DNA from: Fremontodendron californicum
Taxonomy: Eukaryota; Streptophyta; Magnoliopsida; Malvales; Malvaceae
Direction: 5' to 3'
Assembly (NCBI GenBank): GCA_030761205.1
Contig: JAULJL010000005.1
Span: 9,201,501 to 9,265,500 of the forward strand
Length of the DNA: 64,000 nucleotides
The notes under the pieces are model-generated. The model did not search any database. It had not been told where the DNA came from and was given only the letters and a program-made list of their open reading frames with translations. Of the stretch, positions 46,358 to 60,111 are shown one piece after another. Position numbers and translations under genes: made by a program. The stretch's first letter is position 1. Each line of letters opens with the position of its first letter.

Positions 46358-46626
46358 AAACCTGTTCATGGAATGGGTAGGGCCACGACTCGAATTTTTT
46401 TTTTTCTTATAAAGCTCGACCCATTTTATTATTTAAATAATATTGAAATTTAAAAAAAAAATTATTTTTAATAATATATTTTATAATTAAATTTAAATAA
46501 AATATAATTTTTTATTATATAAACAGTAATTCGGGCCGAGCCGGGTCGGCTTGAAATGAAAAAAAACTCAACCCAGGCCCAATCCAATACGGGTCGGACG
46601 GGCTATCCGATCTTTAACCAGGTCTA
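46358..46626. mobile_element. Foldback element, short subfamily (269 bp)
   Basis: It is exactly the same length as the 6155 copy. The flanking 9-mers GTACACATT (46349-46357) and GTACACATA (46627-46635) match at 8 of 9. The ends AAACCTGTTCATGG and CTTTAACCAGGTCTA are inverted, and GGGCCGAGCCGGGTCGG lies in the right arm. Confidence 0.7.
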
Positions 46627-46677
46627 GTACACATATTATTTTCGGCAAAAAACTATGTATAATATAACTTGAGATTG

Positions 46678-46833
46678 AACCCAGAGCTTAGCTCAGTTGG
46701 TTTATGCAGACATCTTTAAGAGGTGGCATCAAGCAGGTCTAGGGTTCGAATCCCAAAATCTACAACCCCTTCCCCTATCCATGGCTACGACCTCCTTTGT
46801 ACCATATATATATATATATATATATATCTATAT
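46678..46833 (+). mobile_element. tRNA-derived SINE
   Basis: It carries an A-box-like TTAGCTCAGTTGGTT (46688-46702) and a B-box GGTTCGAATCC (46743-46753), the internal pol III promoter of tRNA-derived SINEs. The tail is (TA)n. A perfect 10-bp target duplication CTTGAGATTG flanks it (46668-46677, 46834-46843). Length is 156 bp. The head cannot fold into a complete tRNA, so it is a retroposon and not a tRNA gene. Confidence 0.8.
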
Positions 46834-46977
46834 CTTGAGATTGTTTTTTAATATGAAACCTTTGAAAATGTAATTGCTATATCTATTAACTATCACTATA
46901 GATTAAAGCAATCTACACCTCGTCAAATTGAGAGGATTACATTAATGTATTAATTGAGGGGGATTGTTTAAAACTAT

Positions 46978-47123
46978 AATGGCAAGTCATATGGAAGCAA
47001 TCCCCCTCAAATTGAGGGGATTGCTTTAATTTTTTAAACCAAAATAAATAAATAAATCCATATGGCTTACCACGTTGAGGGGGATTGCTTACTTTGGGGA
47101 TTGCTTTCATATGGCTTGCCATT
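46978..47123. repeat. 29-bp inverted repeat (hairpin-forming)
   Basis: TAATGGCAAGTCATATGGAAG at the left pairs with CTTTCATATGGCTTGCCATTTA at the right. GGGGGATTGC/GCAATCCCCC motifs occur several more times between 46955 and 47105, and also at 1910 and 3215 in the Helitron-like units. It may be a Helitron- or MITE-related fragment. Confidence 0.45.
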
Positions 47124-47129
47124 TATTGC

Positions 47130-49990
47130 TTAAATTAATAACGCACAATCCGATAGGTAATAACACACTGGATGAAAAAATATTAAAAGAAAAAAAAAAT
47201 TGTCAGGATTCGAACTCGATAACTATGATACTATGTTAAATTGGATAACTAATTAGTCAAAAAATTTAAACTGATAAGAAAAATTAAAATATTATATTTA
47301 AGGTTTAACATTGTACTTACTATTTGTTACTATTTTATTTGAATATATCATAATACTTTCTACTATTCTTTTTTTTTTGTTAAAAAGGTTTTCTTTATGT
47401 TTAACCCGACCCCTTAATTTTCACAATAGACTTTGGCAAAGAAACCTATCAATTCTACTCAACCGCATTACTATTTTTTAATATCATAATTTTTAGTTTT
47501 TTTAACCCGTGCGATACACGGATCTTTTTATTTTATTTTCATGACTTTAAATTTTTTTAATTTTTATATTATATTATTTTCAAAATAATATATATTCTTA
47601 TTAATCTACTATATATAATCATACATTCATAAATGTGCATATATACATGTTATATTAGAAATACTATTTATGCATTTAAAAGAAACTTAATATTTTGCAA
47701 ATTTAAAATCATTCTTTCTTTTCATTAAAAAAATTGTTACTTCAATTCATTTGCTAAATATAAATATTATATGTAACCCTAAAATAGAGATAAATAATCA
47801 TGTGTTGGTTTTAATTTAAAAAATCTTTATTTACAACTTCGATAATGATGTAGCCATATCTAAACTAAGATAAATAATTATATATTGATTTTAATTTTAA
47901 AAAATTGTTTAAAATTTGGATAATGATGTAGCCAAATTTAATACTTTGATAAATCAAATTTTTTTTAAAGATGTGAAAGTCAAACTCAAAATTTATCTTA
48001 ATAATATATCTTTTAATACCCATATAAATAACTAAATTTTAAGAATTTAATAATCTTAATTGTAATTCTAAAATATTGCATAATTTATTAAATAAATATG
48101 GATATTTGATAAGTAATTTATTTTTTTAGAATCCATATACTTTGTAATATATAAATATATATATATGTATGATTATAAGTTTCAAAATGAAAAATCTTTA
48201 AGACAAAAAATGTCAAGAAATCTAGAGAAACACTCCTAATTATGAGGGTGAGGCTTAGTCTAAAGGTTTAATATACTCATGCATGCCTAATCAATAAGTT
48301 TGTCTAATTAGAAAATAATGATTATGGTTAGAAGAACTTAGGGTTCAAGGCCTCATTATCTACATCATCATGAAAATTAAGAATTTTCATAATTACTTGA
48401 AAAGTTTAAATTAAGATAAAGTATATAAAAAATGAATGACATACTTTACTTTTTAAAATTTTAAAACATTTTGATAATTTTAAAATTAATGTCTCATTGT
48501 TGAACGCTATTAAAACTAATAAATCCAAAAAAAACGAGTTTTTGTTTAATTTATTTAAAGAGTTGGCCTTTATCTAAGTCAAAGCTTCATAGGATTATGA
48601 GATTGAAAAATTTTGATAACAATATGTCAGCGTCAGGCATGAATTTTTTTTTTTTTTAAATACTTGGATTATAAAATCAATATGAAAATTTGGCCTGCAA
48701 AGTAAAATTCACTTTTAGTAAAAAGAAAACCTTAAGAATTAGGAGAAGAAGTATACTAAAACCACTTCATATATTATGGCAACTACCAGAACATAAAAAC
48801 ATGAAAGAAATATTAAAAAATTAAATCAAACACAAATATTATACAGAAAAGCTAAGCAATTTTAAAAAATATAAAAGTAATGGACTAAAAACAGATAAAC
48901 CAAATAATAAAAATATTTGAATTACAACATAAATCAAATATATGAATTGAGAACACATAACAAAATGAGAAATTCCAAGGATCTAAAGTCTCAAAGATCC
49001 TAAAGAGACACATCTATTTATAAGGGTGTGGTTTAGTAAAAAAATATTTAAGATTTAAAAAATGATCACCTCTTTATTATTTTCAACAGAGATTTTTTGT
49101 TTGTGACCCAACAACTAATAAACGTATGTATACATTTAAAATCAATATTAAATTATAATACAAATGGATAAAATTATCTATTTAATAGCTCAAAATCTAA
49201 ATGGATCAAATTTGATCAGTAAAATTTAAAATTTTTAAAATGTGATAAAAATTATTTTGGCAAGATTTATTTTTGAAATTTGAAAAATAATAATTAAATT
49301 TATTTAAGATTAATATTAATGCATGAATTTTTGATAGTTTTAAATTTAATTTTGATTTTAAACGGATAATTTTATCTATTTAATTATTTTAAATTGATTG
49401 AAACAAATAAAATAGAAACAACAAATAAAAATTTTAAAATCAAGATTTTACAAAAAAATAAATCACCTAGAAAGATATAATTCAAAAATTGAATTAACAC
49501 TTTTGTTAAAAATAATAAAAAGGTAATAATGTTAGATTTTATTTTTGAATTTTATTTTTTTACTTATCCTATGTGTCATTAAAAGGAGTTGTCTACTTAA
49601 ACGTCCATGTCAACAAATACTTAACCAATCAACATTTAGCTTGTTATATTATATATATATATATATATATGATTTCTTTTTGTTAAAGAGGTTTTCTTTA
49701 TATTTATTTTTAACTCTTGCTCCAATTATAATAATTGAATATATACTATGTTTATCCCAACAACCCCTCCAATAGAAAAATTCTGACTTCGCCGTCCCTG
49801 ATGGGACATGTAGTAGTGTATTTATATTGTTATTAATTTTCACAATAGACTTGTGGTTGTCTTTAATATCATCGGAATGCAATAAAAGAATTTATTTATT
49901 TATTTATTAAGATATAGTATTTTAAAAACTTATTTCCCACAATCTTGTATTTTTAAATGTATTTCCCAAAGTCTAATGTAAACTTGTTAA
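47130..49990. other. AT-rich DNA with no gene; possible Helitron terminal hairpin near 47507-47520
   Basis: CCCGTGCGATACACGG near 47507 is a hairpin of the kind found near plant Helitron ends, but the partner end was not found. The rest, including the open frames near 49545-49882, is AT-rich and has no support as coding. A (TA)n run lies at 49648-49670. Confidence 0.4.
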
Positions 49991-49994
49991 AGGG

Positions 49995-50260
49995 GTCACG
50001 CTACCTGTCCGGTTTGATAGATTTAATCGATATTGAATCGGATTTAGACATGTATTTTGTCAATTCGAATTGGTTCAGTCTGATTCGAAATATTATTTAT
50101 TAATTAAAAAATTATTTAAATTTAATTATAAAAATAATATAAAAATAATTTTTTTTAATATTTTTAAATAATATTTTGGATTTACGAGCCGATCCGGTAA
50201 TAAAAATTATAAATTAAAAATCGGATTGCAACCCTTTCATGAACACCTCTACTCTAATAT
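49995..50260. repeat. Degenerate foldback-type repeat
   Basis: It opens ACCTGTCCGGTTTGATAG and closes CCTTTCATGAACACCTCTAC with the usual AT-rich centre (TATTTATTAATTAAAAAATT). The ends are too diverged for a target duplication. Confidence 0.4.
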
Positions 50261-52216
50261 TTTTCGTCACAACGTCATCATCATATCATATATTTTTATA
50301 TTTTTTAGAAGAAAAACCAGGGAAATAACATGTGTTTCAAAGCATTCCCGTCTCTTATAAGGTATTTTCATTTTTTAAGTTATTCACCAAATCCAGTACA
50401 AAATTACACAATCAAAGGGATTATTTTAATATCACAAGACCAACCCCAACGCAGAATCATTTTACAGGTAACAATCCTTAAAATATGAAGACCCAATCAA
50501 TAAAACAATTTCTTTTTTCATGAACAATATAATCAAGGACGGAATTAGGTAAATTTGATAATTTTAAACATGATATAAAAATATGATATGTTTACTAAAT
50601 ACAAAAAACAATATAATAAACACGATTAACATGATACGTTTAATACACGAATTATTTTTTATTTAAGATTTTGACACATTTAATAATAATATAATATAAT
50701 TTATTTTATAATTATATTTACACAACTCATACAAAAAAAAATTATACACGACACATATATGTGAATTGTCAGAAATTCTTAAAATTTTCTTATATTTATA
50801 TAAATTTTAATTTTATATAAATTTAGACAAGTAAAAAATTATAATTTTGCCATTCAAAAATTAAATTTAAGATCTTTTCCCCCTCAAATTAAAAAATATT
50901 GATTCGTTCTTTAAAAGAACAAAAATTGAAACCAAAATGTAAGTTATCAAGACAGATGGTGGAGGATTTAATAACAGCCAAATTAAGATTGCCATCCACC
51001 TCTAGTTGACTTCCAAAATAATTAAATTAAGAAAAAAACGAATGGAATAAGAAGAAAAAAACTGCTATGAACCCTCTCTCAAAACTCCCCTAAACCGTAG
51101 CAAAATGCTTAGGAGCACGATATTGAGATTTGAGAGTGAAAGCAACTAACGGCAAAAAAAAAGAGTGGAAGCATGCAAAGTTAAAAAAAAATCGGATCGA
51201 AGTTTAAATCAGTGAGACTTTATCGATCATCGAATCAATTGGTTCGATCGATTGGATTAATTAATTTAATTAATTTAATTAAAATAATTTTAAATATTAA
51301 AAATAATTTTAATATCAAATAATTAATAAATATAGTATATAATTAATAAAAATATGCCTCTGATTTAATTATATGATTTTAATATAAAACTAAGAGCTTA
51401 AAAGCTCAAATTTCATCACTTACAAAAAAAAAAAAAAAAAATCTAAAACTGATTTTTTATCAGTTTTATATGATATTTTACCGATTGAATCGGTTTTATA
51501 TCAATTCAATAAACCTTTGATTTTATGCATCTTACCAAACCGAAAAAGTCTCTAAATTTCAATTGATCCAATCTGATCGGCCGGTATGATTTTTTCATTT
51601 ATGTTTTGCAAAATCCTTTAATTGCCTATTGAAAATGAAGAAAAGAATAAAAGTATGCGTGAGTGACAAAGAAACAATCTGCCTTTTCCAATTTTTTTTT
51701 TAATTAAATAAAAATGACATGGTATTGAGAAATAAGTTTAGAAGTATAAGATTTAGAGACGCTGTGTAGATACAAATACAATGGCATATAGTTTGTAAAT
51801 GAATATAATTTAAATGTAGAAAAAATTACCTATAAATAAATACCGTTGATTTCAAGATTTTCTTTATTAATTTCCAATTTAAACTCTACCTTACACTTCA
51901 TAATTGTAAAGCTTAGCCTTGCTTGTGAGATAAATTAGCTAAGAAAGAAACTTTGCCTTATTTCATTCCATTCAAGGAACGCAAAAAATTAGTATGTTAG
52001 CTTCATCAATGGCGAGGACATTTATAAGGAACAAAACTTAGATTTGTGATAATCTACTAATTTTTAGGTTTGGTTTCTTTATTAATTAAGATTATTGGGA
52101 ATTAGATATAAAAAAAAATCGAGAAAAGTTAGAATCAAGTGACCTATTTTCTTTTGGTGATTTTTTCCCTCAAATCTTTTTTAGCTTAAAATTTTTTTAC
52201 ATTAAAAAATAGAAAC
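50261..52216. other. AT-rich intergenic DNA
   Basis: No gene is seen. 50560-50780 is a CGTGT-type repeat copy. 51190-51600 has inverted GATCGGTTCGATT/AACCGATTGAATCGG text and may be another decayed foldback. Confidence 0.45.
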
Positions 52217-52221
52217 CTAAC

Positions 52222-55200
52222 TGTCGCAACCTAAAAAATAACGAAGTCTCATCGCAAGACTTTATTATTCGTTAAACGTGACAAAAAAAAACGAGGAAAA
52301 GTCGACTTAATTTCTCTAGAAAAATGAAGGTTTTGAAAATGACCTTAAAAAAAGACATGGAGTCGCCACCAATCTTTTTTAGCTAGGTGTGATCGGCCAC
52401 CTATTAAAATCGGTTTTTATAAAATATTTTAAAATTAATTAAAACATTTTAAAAACCAATTTCAAGTCTGCGTTTTAAACCAGAGAAATCAAAGAAGCGG
52501 GTTCGGGAGTCGGTTACGTGCGAGGAAGGATTAGCACCCCCACAACGCCCGTATAAATCGGTACCTTATTAATCGTGTGTTATCTCAAGTCTCGGTAAAA
52601 GCTAATTTTAAATTTAGTATTTCAAATTAATTCCCAATTTAAAGAAAAATAATTCCATTTTTTATTGAAAATGATTCGGAATTTATAAATTCAAAATTTT
52701 CCTATATTCCCCAACAAACGTGGCAAAATATAGAAATTTTTATTAGTTTTGGAAAACTTTCCGAATCATTCTCTTTTTTTGAAAGAAAGATATTCCTTTA
52801 TTAATGATAATTGATGATATTCCCTCCAGCAAACCCGGTAGAGAACTCATGAATTATTTTAACTCGGGAATATCTTTATATTTTTTTTTATTGAAAACCA
52901 TTATCTTTTTTTGAAAACATTTAAAAGAAATGAATATGTATATGCATGACATAAATAAAATGACATAGCAAAATCTAAATAATATGATGCAACCTAAATG
53001 ACATGACATGATTTGAATGCCTTAACATATTCTAAATGAAATGAAGTATCCTAAGTTATATGATATATTATAAATAAATGAAATGACCTAGGGTACATAG
53101 TATATTCTATATGAGATGCAATATCCTAAGTCACATGATATATTCTAAATGAAATAAAATAACCTAAGTAACATAATATATTCTATATGAAATGAAATAA
53201 CCTAAGTAACATGATATTTTCTAAATGAAATAAAATAATTTAAGTAACATAGCATATTCTATATGAAATCAAATAACCTAAATGACATGGCAAACATGAA
53301 TGATATGGCATATAGATTAAATGAGATGGAATATGAAATAATGCTACCACATAATATGCATGAAAATAAAAATGGAAATAATAATGCATGAACATAGTAT
53401 ATGCAAAATATATGACCAAAAAAATAACTAAATAAAAGCATAGGATATCATGAAATATTCCAAATCATATAATAAATCATATTACATCAAAAATATAAAT
53501 CAAAATAATAACAATATCATAGAAATTATTATAACAAGAATCACATATTATATAAAATGCATGAATATAAAAATGCAATGCATGAAATGTATTTTTTTCC
53601 TTTAATTAAGGAAATCCGTATATCTAAAAAGATATCCGGCTACCTTAGGAAAATATGTCAAATTAAATATTCTAAAACCAAAATACTTTGTGATTGTTTG
53701 AAAACAATTTTGAAAAGCTTGAATTAACAATAAAAACTGGGCTAAAAATTTTTAAATGGCTCTAATTTCCTAAGTTTAAAAAATCCGGACTTGACTACCC
53801 TTAACCCGGGACTTGGAAAAACCATTTTTAGAGTTTAAAAAGGCTTAGAAATTACCCTAAGTCAGTAGCTAACCCTCCTAATCAGCCCACTCTAAGTAAA
53901 TTAACCAAAACAGAAAATTGGTTTTTCTTTAAATTCAATTCTGACTCTACTGTCCAGTTTTAATCCACGATTTTTTACCCTATTTTTAAAAATTCCAACA
54001 ATTCTGAAAAAAAATACTGGAGACTCAGAACATGTAAAACTACACGAGAAAAAATCTGCTTAATTTTCTGATCAAAGATGAATTCCCAGAAAAATCAGAG
54101 ATGTACGAGTTTTTGGAGGAGAAAAAACTGCTTTGCCAACACATTTTTGGCCTTTGATAAAATCATTTAAAAACCAAAGTAAAAATATTTGAAACTCCTA
54201 AAATGACTTGCAAACAGTAGCTAGGACTTTTTGAAAGTTAGATAAAAATTGGCTAAGTAAAAAAATCACAAAGGTAGAATAATCAACTTGACAAACTTAA
54301 TTTTCCACAAGTGTGCTCAAGAGAGCATGACTTTGAACCATTAATTGGCTCAAGTCATTATTCAAGTGGCATGAACATGAAATGCATGAAACAATGCAGC
54401 AAACATTATGCATGAAATGCATGGTTTTAAACCTAAATGTCATGAAAAAAATGCATGGCATAAATAAAGTGGCTTAGACCTAAATGAACTTACATGGCAA
54501 TAAATGCAACCTAGGTCTAAAATGCATGAAATGCATGGCAATACAAACCTAACTTAATAACTAAAATATGCATGACATTTTCACAAACACAAAGCATGCT
54601 TAAACCAAAAATCCAACCAAATATCATGCAAAGGCTAACCTATCAACTCAACATGGCAAGAGTGCATATAAAATGTAAAACACATGGAGTAGCCAAATGG
54701 CCTCAAGCTCCAACAAGCATGGCATTTTCACAAACACTTTATATGCTATCATGCTCAACTAAAATATAAAACAAAAAATCATGCAAAGAATCACACAAGC
54801 ATTTTAACAAACACTTAATACACTAAATCTAAAACATGCTCAACTATAAAACAAAAAATCATGCAAAGAATCACACAAGCATTTTCACAAACACTTAATA
54901 TGCTAAATCTAAAACATGCTCAAATTTAAACAACATGAAAACGGAAAATTAAAAATGCAAAAACATGATATCTAAGACATAAATGGCAACAAACAAAGCA
55001 ACCAAATTAAAATATAACTCAAGAACATGAAATAACATAACATTTAAAACATCAAAAACAAAGAAAATAGCATAAACAATATGGTAAAATGAATCAAAAC
55101 AGCAACTTAAAATAAATAATGTAGGCCATTTGGCCATGGTGAGTTTATTGTAAAAACAAAATGTAAAAAAAAATATATATATATATATACTTAAGAAAAG

Positions 55201-57164
55201 AGATGAAGGAAGAACAAAAAACATTATTTTCAAATGAAAACTCACCAAGTAGAGATTAAAATAGAAAAAACTAAATAGAAAACTCTAAGAACTCAGCAAA
55301 ATGGAAAAGAAAAAATGAAAATCTGCCTTCCCAAGGGCTGGCCGAATGGGGGGTTATATTGGCTCCAAGATGTTGTCATTTTTGTGTAACCAATTTTCCA
55401 TCAAATGGCCAATAATTCAAGATGAAAAATCATGAAATTACCACCTTTAGATTAGCATCTCAGCCCTCTCAAATTACATCTGTCCAAGAATAATGTTGAC
55501 ATCTTTCTTAGCCTATGTGGCTTAACCACCATGGCTTGATCAAAGAGAATCTCTAACTAACTCTTGATTTTTAGCCACTTGATTGAAAATTCAGAAGCTT
55601 CCTCCTTCCTTTGGGCTTGGGCAGGCCAGACCTTCTCTTTTCCAGCCCAACTCTGATTTTTTGAAAGGCCCAAAGAAGCCCTTTTCGGTTGCTTGGGTGA
55701 AATGACCATTTTGCCCCCCGGATGCAAATAAATATCAAATGGACTCCAAATTCAGTTTTTCTTTTTTTAATACTTCCAAAATAATAAAATATTGAGTTCT
55801 GGAAGTTTTCAAAATTATCCGAGTCCGTTTGCTATTTATTTGGATTTTTTCTTCCAAAAATGCCCTTTTATGCCCCTACATTTTACCATTTTTTAAACGA
55901 GCTCCAAATCAAGATTTTTCTTCACCAATCTCTTCAAAATAATTAAAAAGTGTGATCTGGAAGTTTTCATAATTTTTTGAGCTCATTTGGTATTTTTTCA
56001 GGATTTATCGGCTTGAATTACTACATAGGAGGCCCGAGATTTGGCCATTTTGCAAACGACTCCGAATCAAGATTTTCTTTCGCCAATATCTTTCAAATAA
56101 TTTAAAAATGAGATTTTCCAAATTTCAGAATTTTTGGAGTCCATTTGCTATTTTTCCGGGATTTATCTTTTTGAATTACTGCATAGAAGGCCCGGGATTT
56201 GGCCATTTTGCAAACGAACTCGGAATCAAGATTTTCTTCCGCCAATCACTTCCAAATAATTTAAAAATGAGATCTGCAAAATTTCAAAAGATTTGGAGCT
56301 CGTTTGCTATTTTTCCGGGATTTTCCTTTTTGAATTACTGCATAGGAGCTCGGGATTTGGCCATTTTGCAAACGAACTCCGAATCAAGATTTTCTTTTAC
56401 CAATCTCTTTCAAATGATTTAAGAATGAGATTGACAAATTTTTCAGAATTTTCGGAGTCCATTTGCTATTTTTCCCAAATTTTCCAATTTTGCCCTTTTA
56501 CCTCCGAAACCCGATTTTGCTCAAAACAAATCCGATTTTCAGATTTTCTTCAATCTGAGCCTTGGGCCATCCTTTTTAATCATTCTTCATCCATTGGGGC
56601 TTTGGTCTTACCAAGTCGGGCCATTTCTGTGATTCTTCCCGATTTCACCGAAATCCACTAAAAACCCTAATTCTCGGTTTTCTCCCGGATTGACTTTTCT
56701 TTCGATTTTTCTTGCAAGTGACTTCTTTATTACCCATAGTCAGTGCTTATCTTTCATTTGGAACCTTCAATTTCGATCAATTTGATCGTTTAAGCACTTT
56801 TCCCCAAATTCTCGGATTAGGGTTTCCTTTCTACTGAATCTCCAACTCCCAACTTCCGAACTCCATATCTTTCAATGTAGACCTCGGATTATCAAAATTC
56901 TTTCGCCATTTTTCAATTGGACTTAAAATCTTGATTTTGAAAGTGGGTTGACTTTTTTAGTAGTTGACTTTCTGGGGTTGACTTTTTCGGGGTTGACTTT
57001 TTCGGGGTTGACTTTTTTTCAAGTTTGACTTTTTGTGCTCGCCCTCTTAAACTAAGTCTCGGAGTACCACCTGCAGGATGAAAACAGTCTTTTTACACTC
57101 GGAAACATCAATATAGGAAGAAAACATACCTGTTTAGTGGTCCGGACAAAATTAGGTGTCTACA
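52222..57164 (-). repeat. Element C 3' LTR (4943 bp)
   Basis: It starts TGTCGCAACC and ends GTGTCTACA on plus. The size is typical of Ogre LTRs. It is homologous throughout to the element B LTR. Internal repeats are about 54-bp units near 52980-53300 (AACCTAAGTAACATGATAT), ATGCATGGCAATA units (54400-54560), CAAACACTTAATATGCTAAA units (54730-54930), five units of about 160 bp (55745-56480, each with TTTGCTATTTTT and AAACGA) and TTGACTTTTTCGGGG repeats (56945-57030). No genes are present. Confidence 0.92.
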
Positions 57165-57177
57165 GCTGCCCCTCTTT
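57165..57177 (-). other. Polypurine tract of element C
   Basis: The minus strand reads AAAGAGGGGCAGC, identical to that of element A, directly beside the LTR. Confidence 0.85.
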
Positions 57178-57470
57178 GGCTATTGCTGAGAATCAGGAAT
57201 CAGGCAAAGATAAACCAACACTAATTTTGTACGGTCAGTGAAATCACATGTGAAGAAAAGGTAAAGGAGTTTTCTTTTTCATTATTCTATCACTTTTTCA
57301 TTTTCCATTTTTTTTTTTAAATTAGCTGTAAATTGAAGATTTGTCCTTAAATTGAATTCCCTGACTAATCAAGGCTCGATCTGTCTTAAGAAAACGAATT
57401 CTATTTTCAAAAGAAAAATGGTGCCCGAAGGTCTTTAAAATTGGTGCCCGAAGGTCTTTGAAACTAGCGA

Positions 57471-58600
57471 AAATACATTGACGACAGTCTCAGGGTTCGA
57501 CTCATTTGATAAAACAGAATGAATTCGATTTAAAACAAAAGGAAATACCTCGACGATGGTCTCAAGGCTCGACTCATTTGATAAAACAGAATGAATTCGA
57601 TTTAAAAAAACAAAAAGAAATACCTCGACGGTGGTCTCAAGGCTCGACTCATTTGATAAAACAGAATTAATTCAATTTAAAACAAAAGGAAATACCTCGG
57701 TGGTGGTCTCAAGGCTCGACTCATTTGATAGAACAGAATGAATTCGATTTAAAACAAAAGGAAATACCTCGACGATGGTCTCAAGGCTCGACTCATTTGA
57801 TAAAACAGAATGAATTCGATTTAAAACAAAAGGAAATACCTCGACGATGGTCTCAAGGCTCGACTCATTTGATAAAACATAATGAATTCGATTTAAAACA
57901 AAAGGAAATACCTCGACGATGGTCTCAAGGCTCGACTCATTTGATAAAACAGAATGAATTCGATTTAAAACAAAAGGAAATACCTCGACGATGGTCTCAA
58001 GGCTCGACTCATTTGATAAAACAGAATGAATTCGATTTAAAACAAAAGGAAATACCTCGACGATGGTCTCAAGGCTCGACTCATTTGATAAAACAGAATG
58101 AATTCGATTTAAAACAAAAGGAAATACCTCGACGATGGTCTCAAGGCTCGACTCATTTGATAAAACATAATGAATTCGATTTAAAACAAAAGGAAATACC
58201 TCGACGATGGTCTCAAGGCTCGACTCATTTGATAAAACAGAATGAATTCGATTTAAAACAAAAGGAAATACCTCGACGATGGTCTCAAGGCTCGACTCAT
58301 TTGATAAAACAGAATGAATTCGATTTAAAACAAAAGGAAATACCTCGACGGTGGTCTCAAGGCTCGACTCATTTGATAAAACAGAATGAATTCGATTTAA
58401 AACAAAAGAAAATACATCGACGGTGGTCTCAAGGCTCGACTCATTTGATAAAACAGAATGAATTCGATTTAAAACAAAAGGAAATACCTCGACGGTGGTC
58501 TCAAGGCTCGACTCATTTGATAAAACAGAATGAATTCGATTTAAAACAGGAGGAAATACCTTGATGGCGATTTCAAACTCTGAATCATTTGAGAAACAAA
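57471..58600 (-). repeat. 72-bp minisatellite, about 15 units
   Basis: The unit reads CTCGACTCATTTGATAAAAC, then AGAATGAATTCGATTTAAAA, then CAAAAGGAAATACCTCGACG, then ATGGTCTCAAGG. Copies are nearly identical in the middle and degenerate at both edges. Because 72 is a multiple of three and the unit lacks stops in one frame on each strand, there are long open frames both ways: 348 codons minus (57672-58718) and 279 codons plus (57725-58564). The minus frame agrees with the element's sense and repeats a 24-residue unit (EVFPFVLNRIHSVLSNESS). I regard protein expression as unproven. Confidence 0.92.
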
Positions 58601-60111
58601 ACGAGCTTCTCTTTGGGGAAGTCCAAGCTTTCCTAATTTCTGCACTGTTAGCTAAATGCAATGATGAGAATGCCATGCTTTTGCAAATGCTTGTATGCTT
58701 CCTAATAAATGCAATCAAATGATTGTGCCATAATTTCTAATCCATGGTTTCTTTGAGGTTCACAGATTATATGACTTCAGGACAGAGTCTTCAACTGTTC
58801 ATTGATGCCCCACTTGAGGAATCCTTCACTCAAGATATCTTGTCAAACAGTCTCAGCTTCTGTCTCTCGCTGAAGTTCACAGATTTTATGACTACGCGAC
58901 GGAGTCTCCACCACATTCACTGTTTTCTTTTCTTGGTGAACTTTCCAAACCTTCCCAAGATTTAAATCTATTCCTTAGTAATACTTTGAAATCCCTTTAT
59001 TTAAAGATTTTTATTACTAAACATCATTCAATTTAATAACAACCATAATGCATCTTAAAAGTATATAAAAAAGAATATGAATCATTCAAAAATTGTCATG
59101 AAAAGGATAACAAGAATTTATTGCAAGAAATGTTTTAAAATGGTAAAAATAAATGTCAAGGATATAAGAAACAAATATAAGGTTATAGGCTGTAGATGCC
59201 CCGGACGCGGAATATCTTGGACCCCTCCTTTTTCAAACCATCTGAAATTTCTCTTGAACGAGCAATTCACTTGGGTAACCTCTTAACTTCTGTAGTTACA
59301 TCAGACTGCATTGTTCCCCTTTTCTCTGATTGTCAGATGCTTTCTTCCCCATTACACGGAGCATTGATTCAAGCTTAGATTAGTACTTGAGCTGCCTTTT
59401 ACAGGTTTTCAACTCAAGTTTCCTCCGTTCGGTATTAAGTCGCCCTTTGGGGTTTTCGGCTTAAACCTCTCCTTTTCATCATTTTTTTTTGTATTCTACC
59501 ATGCATCTGAGAATTCTAAATGCTTCCAAGGTAAAAATATCAATTCAAAAGATGGGATGGATTCTGAGAATAACCTTTCAAATTAAATATCCATGCTTGA
59601 TCAAAATGGGCTTTTAAAGTATGTAATGTAGGCCAAGGTTTAGGTTTAGTAAGAAAGGATCAATAGGCCCAAAATGTGTTTAAGGGTGATTGGATCAAGG
59701 ATCGCTTCCTGAGGAGAACTCATTCTTGAAACATTTGTCCCTTTTTGGACTTTCTTTTCTTTTTTGCTTTGTTGGCTTTCATTTGCCCCATTTTTCGATG
59801 GCTTTCTTTTTGCCATGATTTTTGATTATCTTTCCTCGCATTTGCCCTCCAGTGTAGAGGGTGATCCTTGATCAAGGTTTAAAGAAAGAAATAATTCTTA
59901 AGGCTCAAAGGGGTGACTAAGGATAATTTCTTCTTAGTGGAAGGAATATGAAAAACGGCCATTCATCATATCAAGCATAAATATTTTCTTTGAAAAGCAA
60001 TTCTCAGGGGAAATAGATATATAGAATTTCTATTTTTACACTTGGAATCATTCGAATTTTCATGTGCACAACATTACACAAATTTTTTTCCTTTTTCCCT
60101 TCTTTTTTTTT
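58601..60111 (-). other. Element C 3' non-coding region
   Basis: No gene is seen. Segments at 59590-59710 and 59835-59950 match element A at 12850-12970 and 13220-13330. The stretch at 58744-58920 contains two copies of GAGGTTCACAGATT...ATGACT text about 120 bp apart. Confidence 0.6.

Noticed and set aside
46678..46760. A tRNA gene
   Set aside because: A and B boxes are present, but the arms do not pair as a full cloverleaf. A 10-bp target duplication and a TA tail show a SINE.
57725..58564. 279-codon plus-strand repeat protein
   Set aside because: It is antisense to element C and explained by a stop-free 72-bp unit; only the sense frame is kept as a question.
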